Positions 17,467 to 26,376 of a stretch of DNA of 64,000 nt are shown here, one piece after another; the stretch's first letter is position 1; each line of letters starts with the position of its first letter. Under the pieces are notes generated by a model, which saw nothing but the letters and a program-made list of their open reading frames with translations, was not told where the DNA came from and did not search any database. Made by a program: the position numbers and the translations under genes. Source of the stretch: Candidatus Krumholzibacteriota bacterium (GTDB lineage: Bacteria > Krumholzibacteriota > Krumholzibacteriia > Krumholzibacteriales > Krumholzibacteriaceae); contig JAFGCX010000034.1 of the NCBI GenBank assembly GCA_016932415.1, forward strand, positions 73,002-137,001. Direction: 5' to 3'.

Positions 17467-18615
17467 ATGAGGTTTGAATTCGATGAGATCAACGAGCTTG
17501 CTCATCTGCGGGTGATAGGTGTCGGGGGAGCAGGTGGAAACGCCATTAACAGAATGATCTCGGCAGGTCTTCAGGGCGTCGAGTTTGTCGCTGTCAATAC
17601 CGATGCCCAGGTCCTTGAGCTTTCCCAGGCGCACAAGAAGATGCAGATCGGTGGCAGATTGACCAAGGGGCTTGGATCGGGTGGAAATCCTGAAGTAGGA
17701 AGAAAAGCGATAGAAGAGGATGAAGACCTTATAAGGGAAATGATCGACGGAGCTGACATGGTCTTTGTCACCGCCGGGATGGGCGGAGGGACCGGGACCG
17801 GCGCGTCGCCCTTTGTCGCGAGGATTGCCCGGGAACTCGGCGCTCTTACAGTCGGTATAGTCACCAGGCCTTTTTCCTTTGAGGGAAAACGCAGGGAAAA
17901 GCAGGCGCTTGAGGGGATAGAAGCGTTTAAAAACGAAGTCGACACGATGATAGTCATCCAGAATGACAGGCTTCTCTCTCTTGTCCCGGACAACACTCCA
18001 CTGGCAAAGGCTTTCTCGAAAGCTGATGAAGTCCTTCATCACGCGACAAAAGGTATATCGGATCTTATCATGACTCCCGGTCTGATAAATCTTGATTTTG
18101 CCGATGTCCGTTCGATCATGAGCGGTATGGGAGACGCCCTTATGGGGACAGGGACCGCCGAAGGCGAGAACCGGGCCGTCGAAGCGGCGAGGATCGCCCT
18201 GAGCAGCCCTCTTCTCGACGATATCTCGATCAAGGGTGCCAAAGGCGTTCTTGTCAACATAACGGGCGACGAGAATATGTCTCTGCACGAAGTCTCCAGG
18301 GCTACGGCGATCATCAGCGAGGAAGCGGGGGAAGAGGCCAATGTCATCTTCGGCGCCGTTATCAACAAGGAAGGATCCAAGAGTCTCAGCGTCACCGTGA
18401 TCGCGACCGGTTTCGAGACCCGCGAAAGAGAGATAATGCCTTCGTTCGTCGAGCAAAACGCGGGCAGAAGTGTCTTTGATATTGAAAACAGTTCAAAAAA
18501 ACCTGATAATGCGGTAGATATTCATGAAGAGAGAGAATACGATCTGGTAGCTTCCGGTTGCGGTAGTTCCCAGAACCTTGATATTCCGACTTTTCTACGC
18601 AAGCAGCTTGATTGA
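17467..18615 (+). CDS. ftsZ: Tubulin-like division GTPase FtsZ
   Basis: 382 residues from ATG 17467 with GGGAG upstream; the frame is open into ftsA but the homologous N-terminus is at 17467. [17 protein letters not shown] starts the nucleotide-binding domain; the tubulin signature GGGTGTG is at residues 106-112; the T7 loop reads [11 protein letters not shown]. The extreme C-terminus [12 protein letters not shown] is the conserved peptide that binds FtsA. The linker between globular core and peptide is short (~45 residues). It polymerises into the Z-ring. An open 348-codon frame on the opposite strand has no family features and is a shadow. Confidence 0.98.
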   Translation: MRFEFDEINELAHLRVIGVGGAGGNAINRMISAGLQGVEFVAVNTDAQVLELSQAHKKMQIGGRLTKGLGSGGNPEVGRKAIEEDEDLIREMIDGADMVFVTAGMGGGTGTGASPFVARIARELGALTVGIVTRPFSFEGKRREKQALEGIEAFKNEVDTMIVIQNDRLLSLVPDNTPLAKAFSKADEVLHHATKGISDLIMTPGLINLDFADVRSIMSGMGDALMGTGTAEGENRAVEAARIALSSPLLDDISIKGAKGVLVNITGDENMSLHEVSRATAIISEEAGEEANVIFGAVINKEGSKSLSVTVIATGFETREREIMPSFVEQNAGRSVFDIENSSKKPDNAVDIHEEREYDLVASGCGSSQNLDIPTFLRKQLD

Positions 18616-18632
18616 TGAGCAGGTGATCTATT

Positions 18633-20282
18633 TTGTCGATTTGGGGAAGGATATTCGGACTCGAAAAAAATCCCGAGTATGAGCTTGGTATTGAGTATTT
18701 CAATCAGGGAAAGTACGGCCTGGCGGTAGAAGCGCTTGAAAAGGCTATTACAGACCTCGGGCCGAGTGATCCTGTCTACGCGCTCGGGATGTTCTACGCT
18801 GCTGAATCGCACGTCCATCTTGGAACCGCGCTTTTTCACTCGGGAGATCTTGACGGAGCGTTCAGGCATTTTGAGATCGCGGTCAGGGAGAATCCGACAT
18901 ATCCTGATCTATACTACCGTATGGGCGTGATCTACCACCAGAGGGGCAGCCTGGAAGAAGCTGTCGCGATGCTTGAAAAAGCGATCGATCTTAACAGCAG
19001 CTATTTTGAAGCTGTCTGTTACCTCGGGATCATTCTGCACGAAAAAGGCGAGACAGAGGATGCCGACGAGGTCCTTGCAAAAGCGCTCGAACTTGTCGCT
19101 GAGAATCCTTCACCGATAAGTAAATTCCTTAGCGATCATATGGCCAGCAGGGAGACGGATATTCCTCCACTGGCAAGGATAAGGGAATATGTAAAAGCCG
19201 ACTCGGAATTCGAGATCTGCGTAAAAGACGGGATCGAAGCGTACAACACCGGTGATTTCACGCTGGCGATATCCGCGTTCAGGGATGCTTCGGCACTACA
19301 TCCCGATTATGCCGATATCAGGTTCAAGCTGGGACTTTCTCTTTTGCGCGGCGAGCAAAGATCGGAAGCACGGAAGGAACTTCATAACGCTCTTGAGATA
19401 AATGAGAGTTATACCGAAGCAAGGTTTTATCTCGGTATCGCGTACCTCGATGAGAAAATGTTCCGGGAAGCACTGCCTCACTTCGAACAGGCCGTGAGGG
19501 AGAAACCAGGGTACGCGGACCTTCAGTGCTATCTTGGCGCCACATATTTTTATCTGGGAGAGATCGCGAAAGGGCGTTCTTCCCTCGAGGAATCCCTGAG
19601 AATATCCCCGCATTATTCAAAGGCTGAATACTACTACGGCCTTCTTCTGTACGAGTCAGGGGAAAAGGAAAAAGCGATAGAATATCTGTCGCGCGGGATC
19701 GGTGATCATGACAAGCCGGACAATGCCGATATAAGCCTGGCTCTGGTCCATCTGCGCGAGGATAATCTTGAAGAAGCGATGTATGTCCTTAAGGAAATAC
19801 TGAAGACCGGCGGGGAAAGCGCGGATATACTGTATTTTATCGGCGACGTCTATATGCGGATGAAGAGGACAGGAGAAGCTGAAGAATTTTTCAGGAGATC
19901 GCTGGCGATAAACAGTCACTATACGCGCGCCAGAGAGAAACTGGCGTCAATCCTGATCAGGCGGGAAGAATATCAGCAGGCCGAAGAACTTCTCGAAAGC
20001 AACGGAGATAATTTCGCCGACCTTTACAAGATCATGGGGGATATTCAATTCTATAAGGGAAATCTTGGGCAGGCTGAGACCTATTACAGGAAAAGCCTGA
20101 AAATCAATTCAGAATACAGTGAAGCTATCATCTCGCTGGCCCTGACGATCAGGAAAAAAGGATCGGATAAAGAGGCGGAAGAGCTACTGAGGAATCTTCT
20201 AAAGTTCGATCCCGAGAATGTCGTCGCGAGGAATCTTGTCGGCGATGGCGCGATCGGCCTCGATCGTAAAAGATCGCTGTGA
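18633..20282 (+). CDS. TPR-repeat protein downstream of ftsZ
   Basis: 549 residues from a TTG start with AGGTGA 7 bases upstream. No signal peptide or membrane segment is visible. Most of the chain is tetratricopeptide repeats with the usual A/G/Y spacing, for example YYRMGVIYHQRGSLEEAVAM, ARFYLGIAYLDEKMFREALP and LYKIMGDIQFYKGNLGQAET, at least 11 by eye. The N-terminal IWGRIFGLEKNPEYELGIEYF is a short lead-in. It is a protein-interaction scaffold without catalytic motifs, 17 bases after ftsZ and likely co-transcribed with it and with the radical SAM gene. A role at the divisome is inference from position only. Confidence 0.75.
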   Translation: MSIWGRIFGLEKNPEYELGIEYFNQGKYGLAVEALEKAITDLGPSDPVYALGMFYAAESHVHLGTALFHSGDLDGAFRHFEIAVRENPTYPDLYYRMGVIYHQRGSLEEAVAMLEKAIDLNSSYFEAVCYLGIILHEKGETEDADEVLAKALELVAENPSPISKFLSDHMASRETDIPPLARIREYVKADSEFEICVKDGIEAYNTGDFTLAISAFRDASALHPDYADIRFKLGLSLLRGEQRSEARKELHNALEINESYTEARFYLGIAYLDEKMFREALPHFEQAVREKPGYADLQCYLGATYFYLGEIAKGRSSLEESLRISPHYSKAEYYYGLLLYESGEKEKAIEYLSRGIGDHDKPDNADISLALVHLREDNLEEAMYVLKEILKTGGESADILYFIGDVYMRMKRTGEAEEFFRRSLAINSHYTRAREKLASILIRREEYQQAEELLESNGDNFADLYKIMGDIQFYKGNLGQAETYYRKSLKINSEYSEAIISLALTIRKKGSDKEAEELLRNLLKFDPENVVARNLVGDGAIGLDRKRSL

Positions 20283-20289
20283 GGTCCCC

Positions 20290-21858
20290 TTGAACTTGCC
20301 CTCATCCAGCCGCAAATCAAAAAACCCTGATATAAGGGAAACATTCCTCGACAGATATCCATCAGTCCCAAAGAGGTCTCCTTCCATATATGTCGGTTAT
20401 CCAGCAAGATACAGTATCGGGATGTCGAATCTCGGTCTGCATTTCATCTACCGGGCCCTTGCTTCGAGGGGGACGATGAATGTCGAACGGTTTTTTTCCG
20501 ATTCAGTCCCCGGGACTTATGAGACCGGAGCAGATATTTCACAGGCAGAAGCACTGCTTTTCACCATCTCGTATGAAGAAGATTACCTCGAACTTATAAG
20601 AATGCTTTCCAGCTCGGGAATTGAACCGCTTCGAACGAAGAGGAAAGAAGGGCCGCTGATCATAGCCGGTGGTCCGGCGATAAGCGCCAACCCCCTCCCT
20701 CTTTCCAATATAGTCGATGCCGCGGCCCTGGGAGAGGGAGAGTTGATCATTGAAGATCTGGCCGGCATTCTCGAGAACCCTCGAAATGAAAGCCGATCAT
20801 CCCGGATCGACAAGATGGGGGCGATCGATGGTATCTATATTCCATCGATACCGGAAAAAGTGCCGGTAATAATGAGGGGATCTCCAGCCAGCTTATTTCC
20901 GTATTCATCGATACTCTCCTCCGGGGCTGTTTTTCCCGACACACTCCTTATAGAGACGGGAAGGGGATGCACTGGAAACTGCGGGTTCTGTCTTGCCAGG
21001 GTCCTTTACAGCCCGTACAGGGCGACGCCGGTCGAGTCGATAGGCGCTCTTCTCGAAAAGACCGCCGGAAGAGTCGAAAAGATCGGTCTGGTCAGCACGG
21101 CGGTCACGTCTCATCCCGATTTCGGCAAGATCATAGAAATGATCCTTCGATACCGGCTGAAGGCTGGATTCAGTTCATTAAAGGCGGAAGATCTTGACAG
21201 GGAAAAAGTGATGATGATAGCCAGTACCGGGGTCCGCTCTGCAAGCCTCGCCCCGGAATCAGGGAGCGAACAGGCGCGTTTCAGGCTTGGCAAGAAGGTA
21301 GGTGACGATGTCTATATTAACGCAGTAAAAGAACTTGCGTCGAACGGAATCACTAACATAAACCTCTACATGTTGACAGGGTATCCCGGAGAAGACGGAA
21401 CGCTGTTCGATGAGACAAGAAGATTTCTCACCAGGATCAGGGATGTTTCGGGAAGAAGCAGGATAACTCTTCATACCAATCTTGTCGTTCCAAAACCATG
21501 GACTCCTTTTCAATTCTACCCGATTCCCTCCGAACGGGAACTTGGCAGAAGGTTTGCGGCCATTTCCGGGATCTGCAGGGAGACGGGGATCGTCTCGCAA
21601 TCGAAATCGATCCGTTCTTCCCTGAGGCAGGCTGTCCTTTCGATCGGTGGAGTTGATGTGGGAGAAGCACTTATCAGATATTCAAGAGGCCGTATCTCAT
21701 GGAAAAAAGCCCTTTCAGAAAACAGGATCGATCCGGAGGGTATACACCGTGAAAGAGGGATAGAGCGGCCGCTTCCCTGGGAAGAGCTGACAGGCGAGGG
21801 AACAAACGAAAAACTGGTCAGAAGATACAGGGGGATCGCGGCCGAGGGGAAAAGGTGA
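20290..21858 (+). CDS. Radical SAM protein with N-terminal B12-binding-like domain
   Basis: 522 residues from TTG 20290 with GAGG 5 bases upstream; upstream in-frame codons lie inside the TPR gene. The radical SAM cluster motif is C227-TGN-C231-GF-C234. Upstream, IYVGYPARYSIGMSNLGLHFIYRAL and IIAGGPAISANPLPLSNIVDAAALGEGE have the pattern of the N-terminal domain of YgiQ/TIGR03960-type proteins, a degenerate cobalamin-binding fold. The family often occurs beside RNase G and ribosome genes, and rpmB follows here on the other strand. The reaction is unknown; tRNA or rRNA modification is only a guess from the company such genes keep. Confidence 0.75.
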   Translation: MNLPSSSRKSKNPDIRETFLDRYPSVPKRSPSIYVGYPARYSIGMSNLGLHFIYRALASRGTMNVERFFSDSVPGTYETGADISQAEALLFTISYEEDYLELIRMLSSSGIEPLRTKRKEGPLIIAGGPAISANPLPLSNIVDAAALGEGELIIEDLAGILENPRNESRSSRIDKMGAIDGIYIPSIPEKVPVIMRGSPASLFPYSSILSSGAVFPDTLLIETGRGCTGNCGFCLARVLYSPYRATPVESIGALLEKTAGRVEKIGLVSTAVTSHPDFGKIIEMILRYRLKAGFSSLKAEDLDREKVMMIASTGVRSASLAPESGSEQARFRLGKKVGDDVYINAVKELASNGITNINLYMLTGYPGEDGTLFDETRRFLTRIRDVSGRSRITLHTNLVVPKPWTPFQFYPIPSERELGRRFAAISGICRETGIVSQSKSIRSSLRQAVLSIGGVDVGEALIRYSRGRISWKKALSENRIDPEGIHRERGIERPLPWEELTGEGTNEKLVRRYRGIAAEGKR

Positions 21859-21894
21859 TCATCACGTTCAGGCGGATGAACCGGCTTGATGGTC

Positions 21895-21925
21895 AAAAAA
21901 AGACCGGAAACAACAATTTCCGGTC
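21895..21925 (-). terminator. Intrinsic terminator of rpmB (minus strand)
   Basis: A perfect 9-bp inverted repeat, GACCGGAAA (21902-21910) and TTTCCGGTC (21917-21925), with a 6-base loop. On the minus strand it is followed by seven Ts (21901-21895), the classic Rho-independent form. There is no T run on the plus side, so it serves rpmB and not the radical SAM gene. Confidence 0.85.
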
Positions 21926-21959
21926 AGAAATCCCAGAGGAACAGGGTGCCAGAATGATG

Positions 21960-22151
21960 TCAAAGGACTTTCTTAGCAGCTCCGCTCCTGATGCAGTTGG
22001 TACAGACGTAAGTCTTTTTCATCTTGCCGGCGATCTCTATCCTGATCTTCTGAAGGTTCGGAAGCCAGCGCCTTTTGGTCAGGTTGTGGGCATGGCTTAC
22101 ATTATTGCCAGTCATGGGTTTCTTCCCGCAGATGGCACATTCTTTACTCAT
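21960..22151 (-). CDS. rpmB: 50S ribosomal protein bL28
   Basis: 63 residues, encoded alone on the minus strand. Zinc-binding C+ form: C5-AI-C8 near the N-terminus and VCTNC with two further cysteines near the C-terminus. [20 protein letters not shown] is the standard L28 rRNA-binding core. AAGGAG lies shortly upstream of the ATG. It has its own promoter and terminator and is divergent from recG, an arrangement frequent for rpmB. Confidence 0.97.
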   Translation of the reverse strand: MSKECAICGKKPMTGNNVSHAHNLTKRRWLPNLQKIRIEIAGKMKKTYVCTNCIRSGAAKKVL

Positions 22152-22192
22152 AGCATTTCTCCTTATATATTCTTATTAGCAAAAGATTATAT

Positions 22193-22221
22193 AATCTAGA
22201 GGATAATAACAGATTTGGCAA
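22193..22221 (-). promoter_or_regulatory. Promoter of rpmB; -10 lies in a 14-bp palindrome shared with the recG side
   Basis: On the minus strand, TTGCCA (22221-22216) and TAGATT (22198-22193) are 17 bp apart. The -10 overlaps the perfect palindrome AGATTATATAATCT (22184-22197), which also contains TATAAT on each strand. A plus-strand promoter for recG from the same palindrome is possible, but I find no good -35 for it. Confidence 0.5.
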
Positions 22222-22228
22222 GTGTTTT

Positions 22229-24328
22229 ATGGAAAAAGAGATCTTTGATAAAAATATTCTTTCAGGCAGCAGCCAGTATGTAAAGGGAGTAGGACCCGCC
22301 AGACAGGTCCTGCTTTCCAGACTTGGGATCGAGACGGTAGAAGACCTGCTGTCGCACTACCCGCGGGATTATTACGACAGGTCGGAGTTGAAAAAGATCA
22401 ACAATCTGGAGGAAGGCAGACGGACCGGTTTCACCGGTACTGTGCTCGCAGTTTCGAACAGGAGACTCGGTCCGAGGCGGTCGCTCCTGACTGTCGCTGC
22501 CGGAGACGAGACGGGGATAATCAACCTGGTATTCTTTAACCAACCGTACCTCGAGAAACAGTTCAGACAGGGGCTTCAGATAGTAGCCAGCGGAACACCC
22601 CAGTCATACAGGGGGCAGAAGCAGATCGTCGCTCCCGAATACGAGATCATAGCCGGCGAACTGGGAGATGATCTGATCCACACCGGAAGGATCGTGCCGG
22701 TATATCCCCTGACAGCTGGAATATCCCAGAGGATGATCAGAAGGATAATCAGATCGGCGATTGAAAAGAGCGAAGGGATGATAGCGGAAAATCTGCCTGA
22801 ACGGCTGATGAAATCTATGCACCTACCGGGCAGAGCTGAGGGGATCAGGCAGATCCACTATCCCGATGACTGGAAATCTCTGGAAAGGACGGTCCGTCGG
22901 TTCAAGTTTGAAGAGGTCTTTTTCCTCCATCTCCTGATCCACCAGCGGAGGAAGCTTTTCACCGGAGGAAGGCCTAGACCGACTCTGGTCCGTCCATTTA
23001 GACTGGTAGATGCTTTCATCGATTCTCTTCCGTTCCATCTGACAGAAGCTCAGAAAAGAGTCCTCTCAGAGATCGAGAACGATATTACCGGCAAGAGGGG
23101 TCTTGGCAGGCTGCTTCAGGGAGATGTGGGAAGCGGAAAGACGATAGTGGGAATCGTTGCCATGCTGATGGCGGTGAGCAGTGGATATCAGGCGGCGATG
23201 ATGGTACCGACCGAGATCCTGGCCGAGCAGCACGCTCAAAAGATAAGGGAATATCTCAAGGACCTTTCGGTCAATGTGGAGCTTCTGATCGGCTCGATGA
23301 GACCCTCTGAAAAAATGGCGATAAATGAACGACTCGCCGATGGTTCGATAGATATCGTCATAGGGACGCAGACGCTTATACAGGATGGAATATCGTTCAG
23401 GGACCTGGGGCTCGCCGTTATCGACGAACAGCACCGGTTCGGCGTAAAACAGAGAGCCAGACTGGGAAAAGGAGATACGATCCCGCATTTTCTCGTGATG
23501 ACCGCCACACCGATACCGAGATCCCTCGCCCAGACTGTATACGGAGACCTCGACCTGTCGATCATAGATGAACTTCCGCTGGGCAGGAGAAGGGTCAGGA
23601 CCGAGATAGTAGAGTATGGCGGGAGGGAGAAGGTATTCCAGAGGATAAGGGAAATATTCGATTCCGGGAAACAGGCGTTCATACTCTATCCACTGGTGGA
23701 AGAAAACGAGAAAAGTGATCTGAAAGCTGCCGTAGACGAATACGAAAGGTTGCAGAAAGGGGAATTCGCCGGTTATTCGATCGGTCTTCTGCACGGAAGG
23801 ATGAGTTTTGAGGAAAAATCGAAAGCGATAGAGATGTTCCGTGAAGGAAAGATAAGCGGGCTGGTCACTACTACCGTGATCGAAGTGGGAGTCGATATTC
23901 CCAATGCGACAGCTTTACTGGTAAACCATCCGGAAAGATTCGGACTGGCCCAGCTTCATCAGCTCAGAGGCAGGGTCGGCCGCGGTGGGGACGAAGGTGA
24001 ATGTTACCTCGTACCAGGCGATAACGCGGGAAGCGGCAGCAGCAGAAGGCTCGTTTTTTTTGCGGGGAATGACGACGGGTTCAAAGTCGCCGAAATGGAC
24101 CTTAAAATGAGAGGACCGGGAGAGATATGGGGTCTGAGACAGTCCGGATATCCAACTTTCAGACTTATCAACCCCCTTTCCGATAAGGAACTCGTAGAAA
24201 GGTCGTGGAGTGAAAGCCTCGCCATACTGCAGGAGGACCCTCATCTGGAAAAGAAAGAAAACGAGGTTGTCTCAAGCTATTATCACGGTTATTATAAGAA
24301 AAAAATGGAAATCGCCGACATAGGTTGA
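22229..24328 (+). CDS. recG: ATP-dependent DNA helicase RecG
   Basis: 699 residues, normal length. An N-terminal wedge domain with OB fold (GFTGTVLAVSNRR), then helicase motifs: Walker A GDVGSGKTIV at about residues 298-307, the RecG-type DEQHRFGVKQR box, TATPIPRSL, GLLHGRMSFEEK, TTVIEVGVDIPNAT and QLRGRVGRG; the C-terminal TRG-like motif is followed by the final wedge-contact segment. It reverses stalled replication forks and remodels branched DNA. It begins 77 bases from the divergent rpmB gene. Confidence 0.97.
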   Translation: MEKEIFDKNILSGSSQYVKGVGPARQVLLSRLGIETVEDLLSHYPRDYYDRSELKKINNLEEGRRTGFTGTVLAVSNRRLGPRRSLLTVAAGDETGIINLVFFNQPYLEKQFRQGLQIVASGTPQSYRGQKQIVAPEYEIIAGELGDDLIHTGRIVPVYPLTAGISQRMIRRIIRSAIEKSEGMIAENLPERLMKSMHLPGRAEGIRQIHYPDDWKSLERTVRRFKFEEVFFLHLLIHQRRKLFTGGRPRPTLVRPFRLVDAFIDSLPFHLTEAQKRVLSEIENDITGKRGLGRLLQGDVGSGKTIVGIVAMLMAVSSGYQAAMMVPTEILAEQHAQKIREYLKDLSVNVELLIGSMRPSEKMAINERLADGSIDIVIGTQTLIQDGISFRDLGLAVIDEQHRFGVKQRARLGKGDTIPHFLVMTATPIPRSLAQTVYGDLDLSIIDELPLGRRRVRTEIVEYGGREKVFQRIREIFDSGKQAFILYPLVEENEKSDLKAAVDEYERLQKGEFAGYSIGLLHGRMSFEEKSKAIEMFREGKISGLVTTTVIEVGVDIPNATALLVNHPERFGLAQLHQLRGRVGRGGDEGECYLVPGDNAGSGSSRRLVFFAGNDDGFKVAEMDLKMRGPGEIWGLRQSGYPTFRLINPLSDKELVERSWSESLAILQEDPHLEKKENEVVSSYYHGYYKKKMEIADIG

Positions 24329-24355
24329 TTCAGGATCCATAGAAGGGAGAGCCTG

Positions 24356-24904
24356 TTGATATCGAGAAGTGAAGCCATGAGACTCGTCGAAAAGAAACTG
24401 ACCAAAAAGAATCTCGTTAAACATGTCCTTGCCGTAGAAGCCATTATGCGAAAACTTGCCGGGAGGTTCGATCAGGACCCTGAACTATGGGGACTTGCCG
24501 GATTGCTTCACGACCTTGATTATGAGGATACATTCGAATCTCCGGAAAGACATGGATATCTCACCGTGGATATTTTAAAGGAAATGGATGTGCCTGCCGA
24601 GATCGGCCAGGCGATCCTGGCCCACGCGGGCCAGGTCGAGTGTAAATCTCTGATGGATAAGGCTATATACTGTTCTGACCCAGTTACTGGCTTGATTGTT
24701 GCATCAGCACTGATGCATCCCGAAAAGAGCCTGGCTGCTACCGATGCCGGATTTGTCGGGAAGCGTTTCAGTGAAAAGAGGTTTGCCGCGGGCGCAAACC
24801 GCGAGGCTATTGCAAGATGTAACGAGTTGGGTCTTGATTTGCACGAGTTTCTCGAGATATCGATCGAAGCGATGAGGGGTATCTCGGATCAACTTGGATT
24901 ATAG
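24356..24904 (+). CDS. HD-domain (HDIG-type) phosphohydrolase-like protein
   Basis: 182 residues from TTG 24356; ATG 24377 is an alternative. The pattern KKNLVKHVLAVEAIMRKLA, then GLLHDLDYEDT and later AILAHAGQVE and AIYCSDPVTGLIVAS, matches small bacterial HD hydrolases: a histidine on the first helix, the HD pair, a later histidine and a final aspartate. Such proteins act on nucleotides or phosphate esters; the substrate cannot be read. It follows recG closely and may be co-transcribed. Confidence 0.75.
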   Translation: MISRSEAMRLVEKKLTKKNLVKHVLAVEAIMRKLAGRFDQDPELWGLAGLLHDLDYEDTFESPERHGYLTVDILKEMDVPAEIGQAILAHAGQVECKSLMDKAIYCSDPVTGLIVASALMHPEKSLAATDAGFVGKRFSEKRFAAGANREAIARCNELGLDLHEFLEISIEAMRGISDQLGL

Positions 24905-24948
24905 AGTCTGCGCGTCGGGCCCATCCAGTAACTTTAAGGAGTGGACAG

Positions 24949-25518
24949 ATGATCGTCACCTGCGGCGGATGTCAGACAAAATATATGCTGGGAGATGAAA
25001 AGATCCCGAATAAGGGGATAAGGGTCAGGTGTCCAAAATGCCAGTTCGTCTGGCGGTTGACCCAGGCTGCTCCCGAACCGGTCTTTGAAGTGAGCAGAAG
25101 CAGCTTCGACTCCGAACCGGCAATATCGGAGAGACAGGCAAGTGGTTGGGCGGCAGGTGAAAGCAAGGCTTCAGCTGTCATAGCCGAACCCGAGGTCTCG
25201 GAGATGGAAAAAGAGTTTGTCATCTCGGAGCCTGAGCCTGAAAAGGAACCTGAGCTCAGGGAGACACCCGAACAGCAGAAAAAAAGAGACCGGACTAAAA
25301 GGTTGGCAAGGGTCTTTGTAAGTGATATCCTGATCTACAATCAGGAGAAGCGAGATCACGCTCTCTCGGAGGGGAATCTGATGACAGCTCTCGGGCCGGA
25401 GATTAAAAAAGCCTGGGAAGCGTACAAGGAAAAAGTGGGGACGGATATCGTCGAATCGAATGAGTATTTCCGTAATGCCCTTAATGAGATTCTCGCCGAC
25501 GGGCAGAAAGTATTCTGA
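24949..25518 (+). CDS. Zinc-ribbon (MJ0042-type) protein with acidic linker
   Basis: 189 residues. The N-terminal 40 residues are a MJ0042-type zinc ribbon: CGGCQTKYMLGDEKI, then VRCPKCQFVWRL, with two CxxC pairs. A Glu/Pro-rich disordered stretch (about residues 45-115, with repeats of EPE and KEPE) leads to a C-terminal helical segment (VFVSDILIYNQEKRDHAL...). In other bacteria this ribbon is fused to regulatory or membrane modules; the C-terminal part is unfamiliar to me. Possible scaffolding with the ATPase encoded 8 bases downstream is inferred from the tight spacing. AAGGAG precedes the ATG. Confidence 0.7.
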   Translation: MIVTCGGCQTKYMLGDEKIPNKGIRVRCPKCQFVWRLTQAAPEPVFEVSRSSFDSEPAISERQASGWAAGESKASAVIAEPEVSEMEKEFVISEPEPEKEPELRETPEQQKKRDRTKRLARVFVSDILIYNQEKRDHALSEGNLMTALGPEIKKAWEAYKEKVGTDIVESNEYFRNALNEILADGQKVF

Positions 25519-25526
25519 TTACTGGC

Positions 25527-26351
25527 GTGAATAAAAAATCTTTATATATTCTGAACCTTGCTCCTGATGTTTACTCCAGGTTCTTCAGCGGGGCGGGCCT
25601 GCCTGATGATATCGACGTGAAAGTCTACAAGACTTTCCCCGGTTTTATGAAGGGTTTTCAGGCCCGAACAGAGGATTCACCGAATATAATAATGTTTCTC
25701 CGGCAAGCGAGGTTCGATTGCGCCAAGGCCCGTTCGTTGAGATTATCCGACCTGGATTCGCCGATCTATATCGTATCTGACTCATGTGACGAGAAGACCT
25801 ATCTGATGTACCTTTCGATGGGGATAAACGGTATTATCACGCCTCCATTCAGCAAGGTCGATGTCCACGCGGTACTCAACGGCCGGAGCGAAAGGGAGTT
25901 GCTTTTTCCCCGGAATAACGACCTTATTAAAGAAGGCCAGGTCAGGCTTGATTTTCTCGTTCCAAGCAAACTCTCAAGAATACTTGGTGTAAACCGCCTG
26001 GTCTCCTTTCTCGCCACCGAATTCGGTTTTCCCAGTGAAGAATGCAGAGTCAACCTGCCGATGGTTATGGATGAAGCGCTGAGCAACGCGATCGAACACG
26101 GGAATAACGGAAATGAAGAACTTAAAGTACACGTGCGGATATATATCAGTTCCAGCCGGATCATCATACAGGTTGAAGACCAGGGTGACGGATTCATACC
26201 TGAAAATATAGATGACCCGAGAGACCAGGAAAATATTTACAAGGGGTCAGGCAGAGGTATTTATCTGATCAAAGAGATAATGGACAAGGTCACATTCAGG
26301 AAGGGCGGGCGGCTCATAGAGATCGAAAAGATTAATCCACTCAGCAGTTGA
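25527..26351 (+). CDS. RsbW-like ATPase with degenerate receiver-like N-terminus
   Basis: 274 residues from GTG 25527, with no clear ribosome site. The C-terminal ~140 residues form a GHKL ATPase of the HATPase_c_2 (RsbW/SpoIIAB) type: N-box DEALSNAIEHGN (~residues 185-196), G1 VEDQGDGF and G2 GSGRGIYLIKEIMD. No phospho-histidine (DHp) helix is present, so it is not a classical sensor kinase. The first ~115 residues resemble a response-regulator fold, with no acidic pocket that I can recognise. RsbW-type kinases sequester partners and phosphorylate STAS antagonists. The window has one STAS gene, at 2.5 kb; a functional link is speculation. Confidence 0.7.
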   Translation: MNKKSLYILNLAPDVYSRFFSGAGLPDDIDVKVYKTFPGFMKGFQARTEDSPNIIMFLRQARFDCAKARSLRLSDLDSPIYIVSDSCDEKTYLMYLSMGINGIITPPFSKVDVHAVLNGRSERELLFPRNNDLIKEGQVRLDFLVPSKLSRILGVNRLVSFLATEFGFPSEECRVNLPMVMDEALSNAIEHGNNGNEELKVHVRIYISSSRIIIQVEDQGDGFIPENIDDPRDQENIYKGSGRGIYLIKEIMDKVTFRKGGRLIEIEKINPLSS

Positions 26352-26376
26352 TTCGATCATCGCGCGATCTTCCTAT

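Noticed and set aside
17410-18456. Long open frame (348 codons) on the strand opposite ftsZ
   Set aside because: It is the antisense shadow of ftsZ: no family pattern, no ribosome site, and the codon bias of the plus strand explains its openness.
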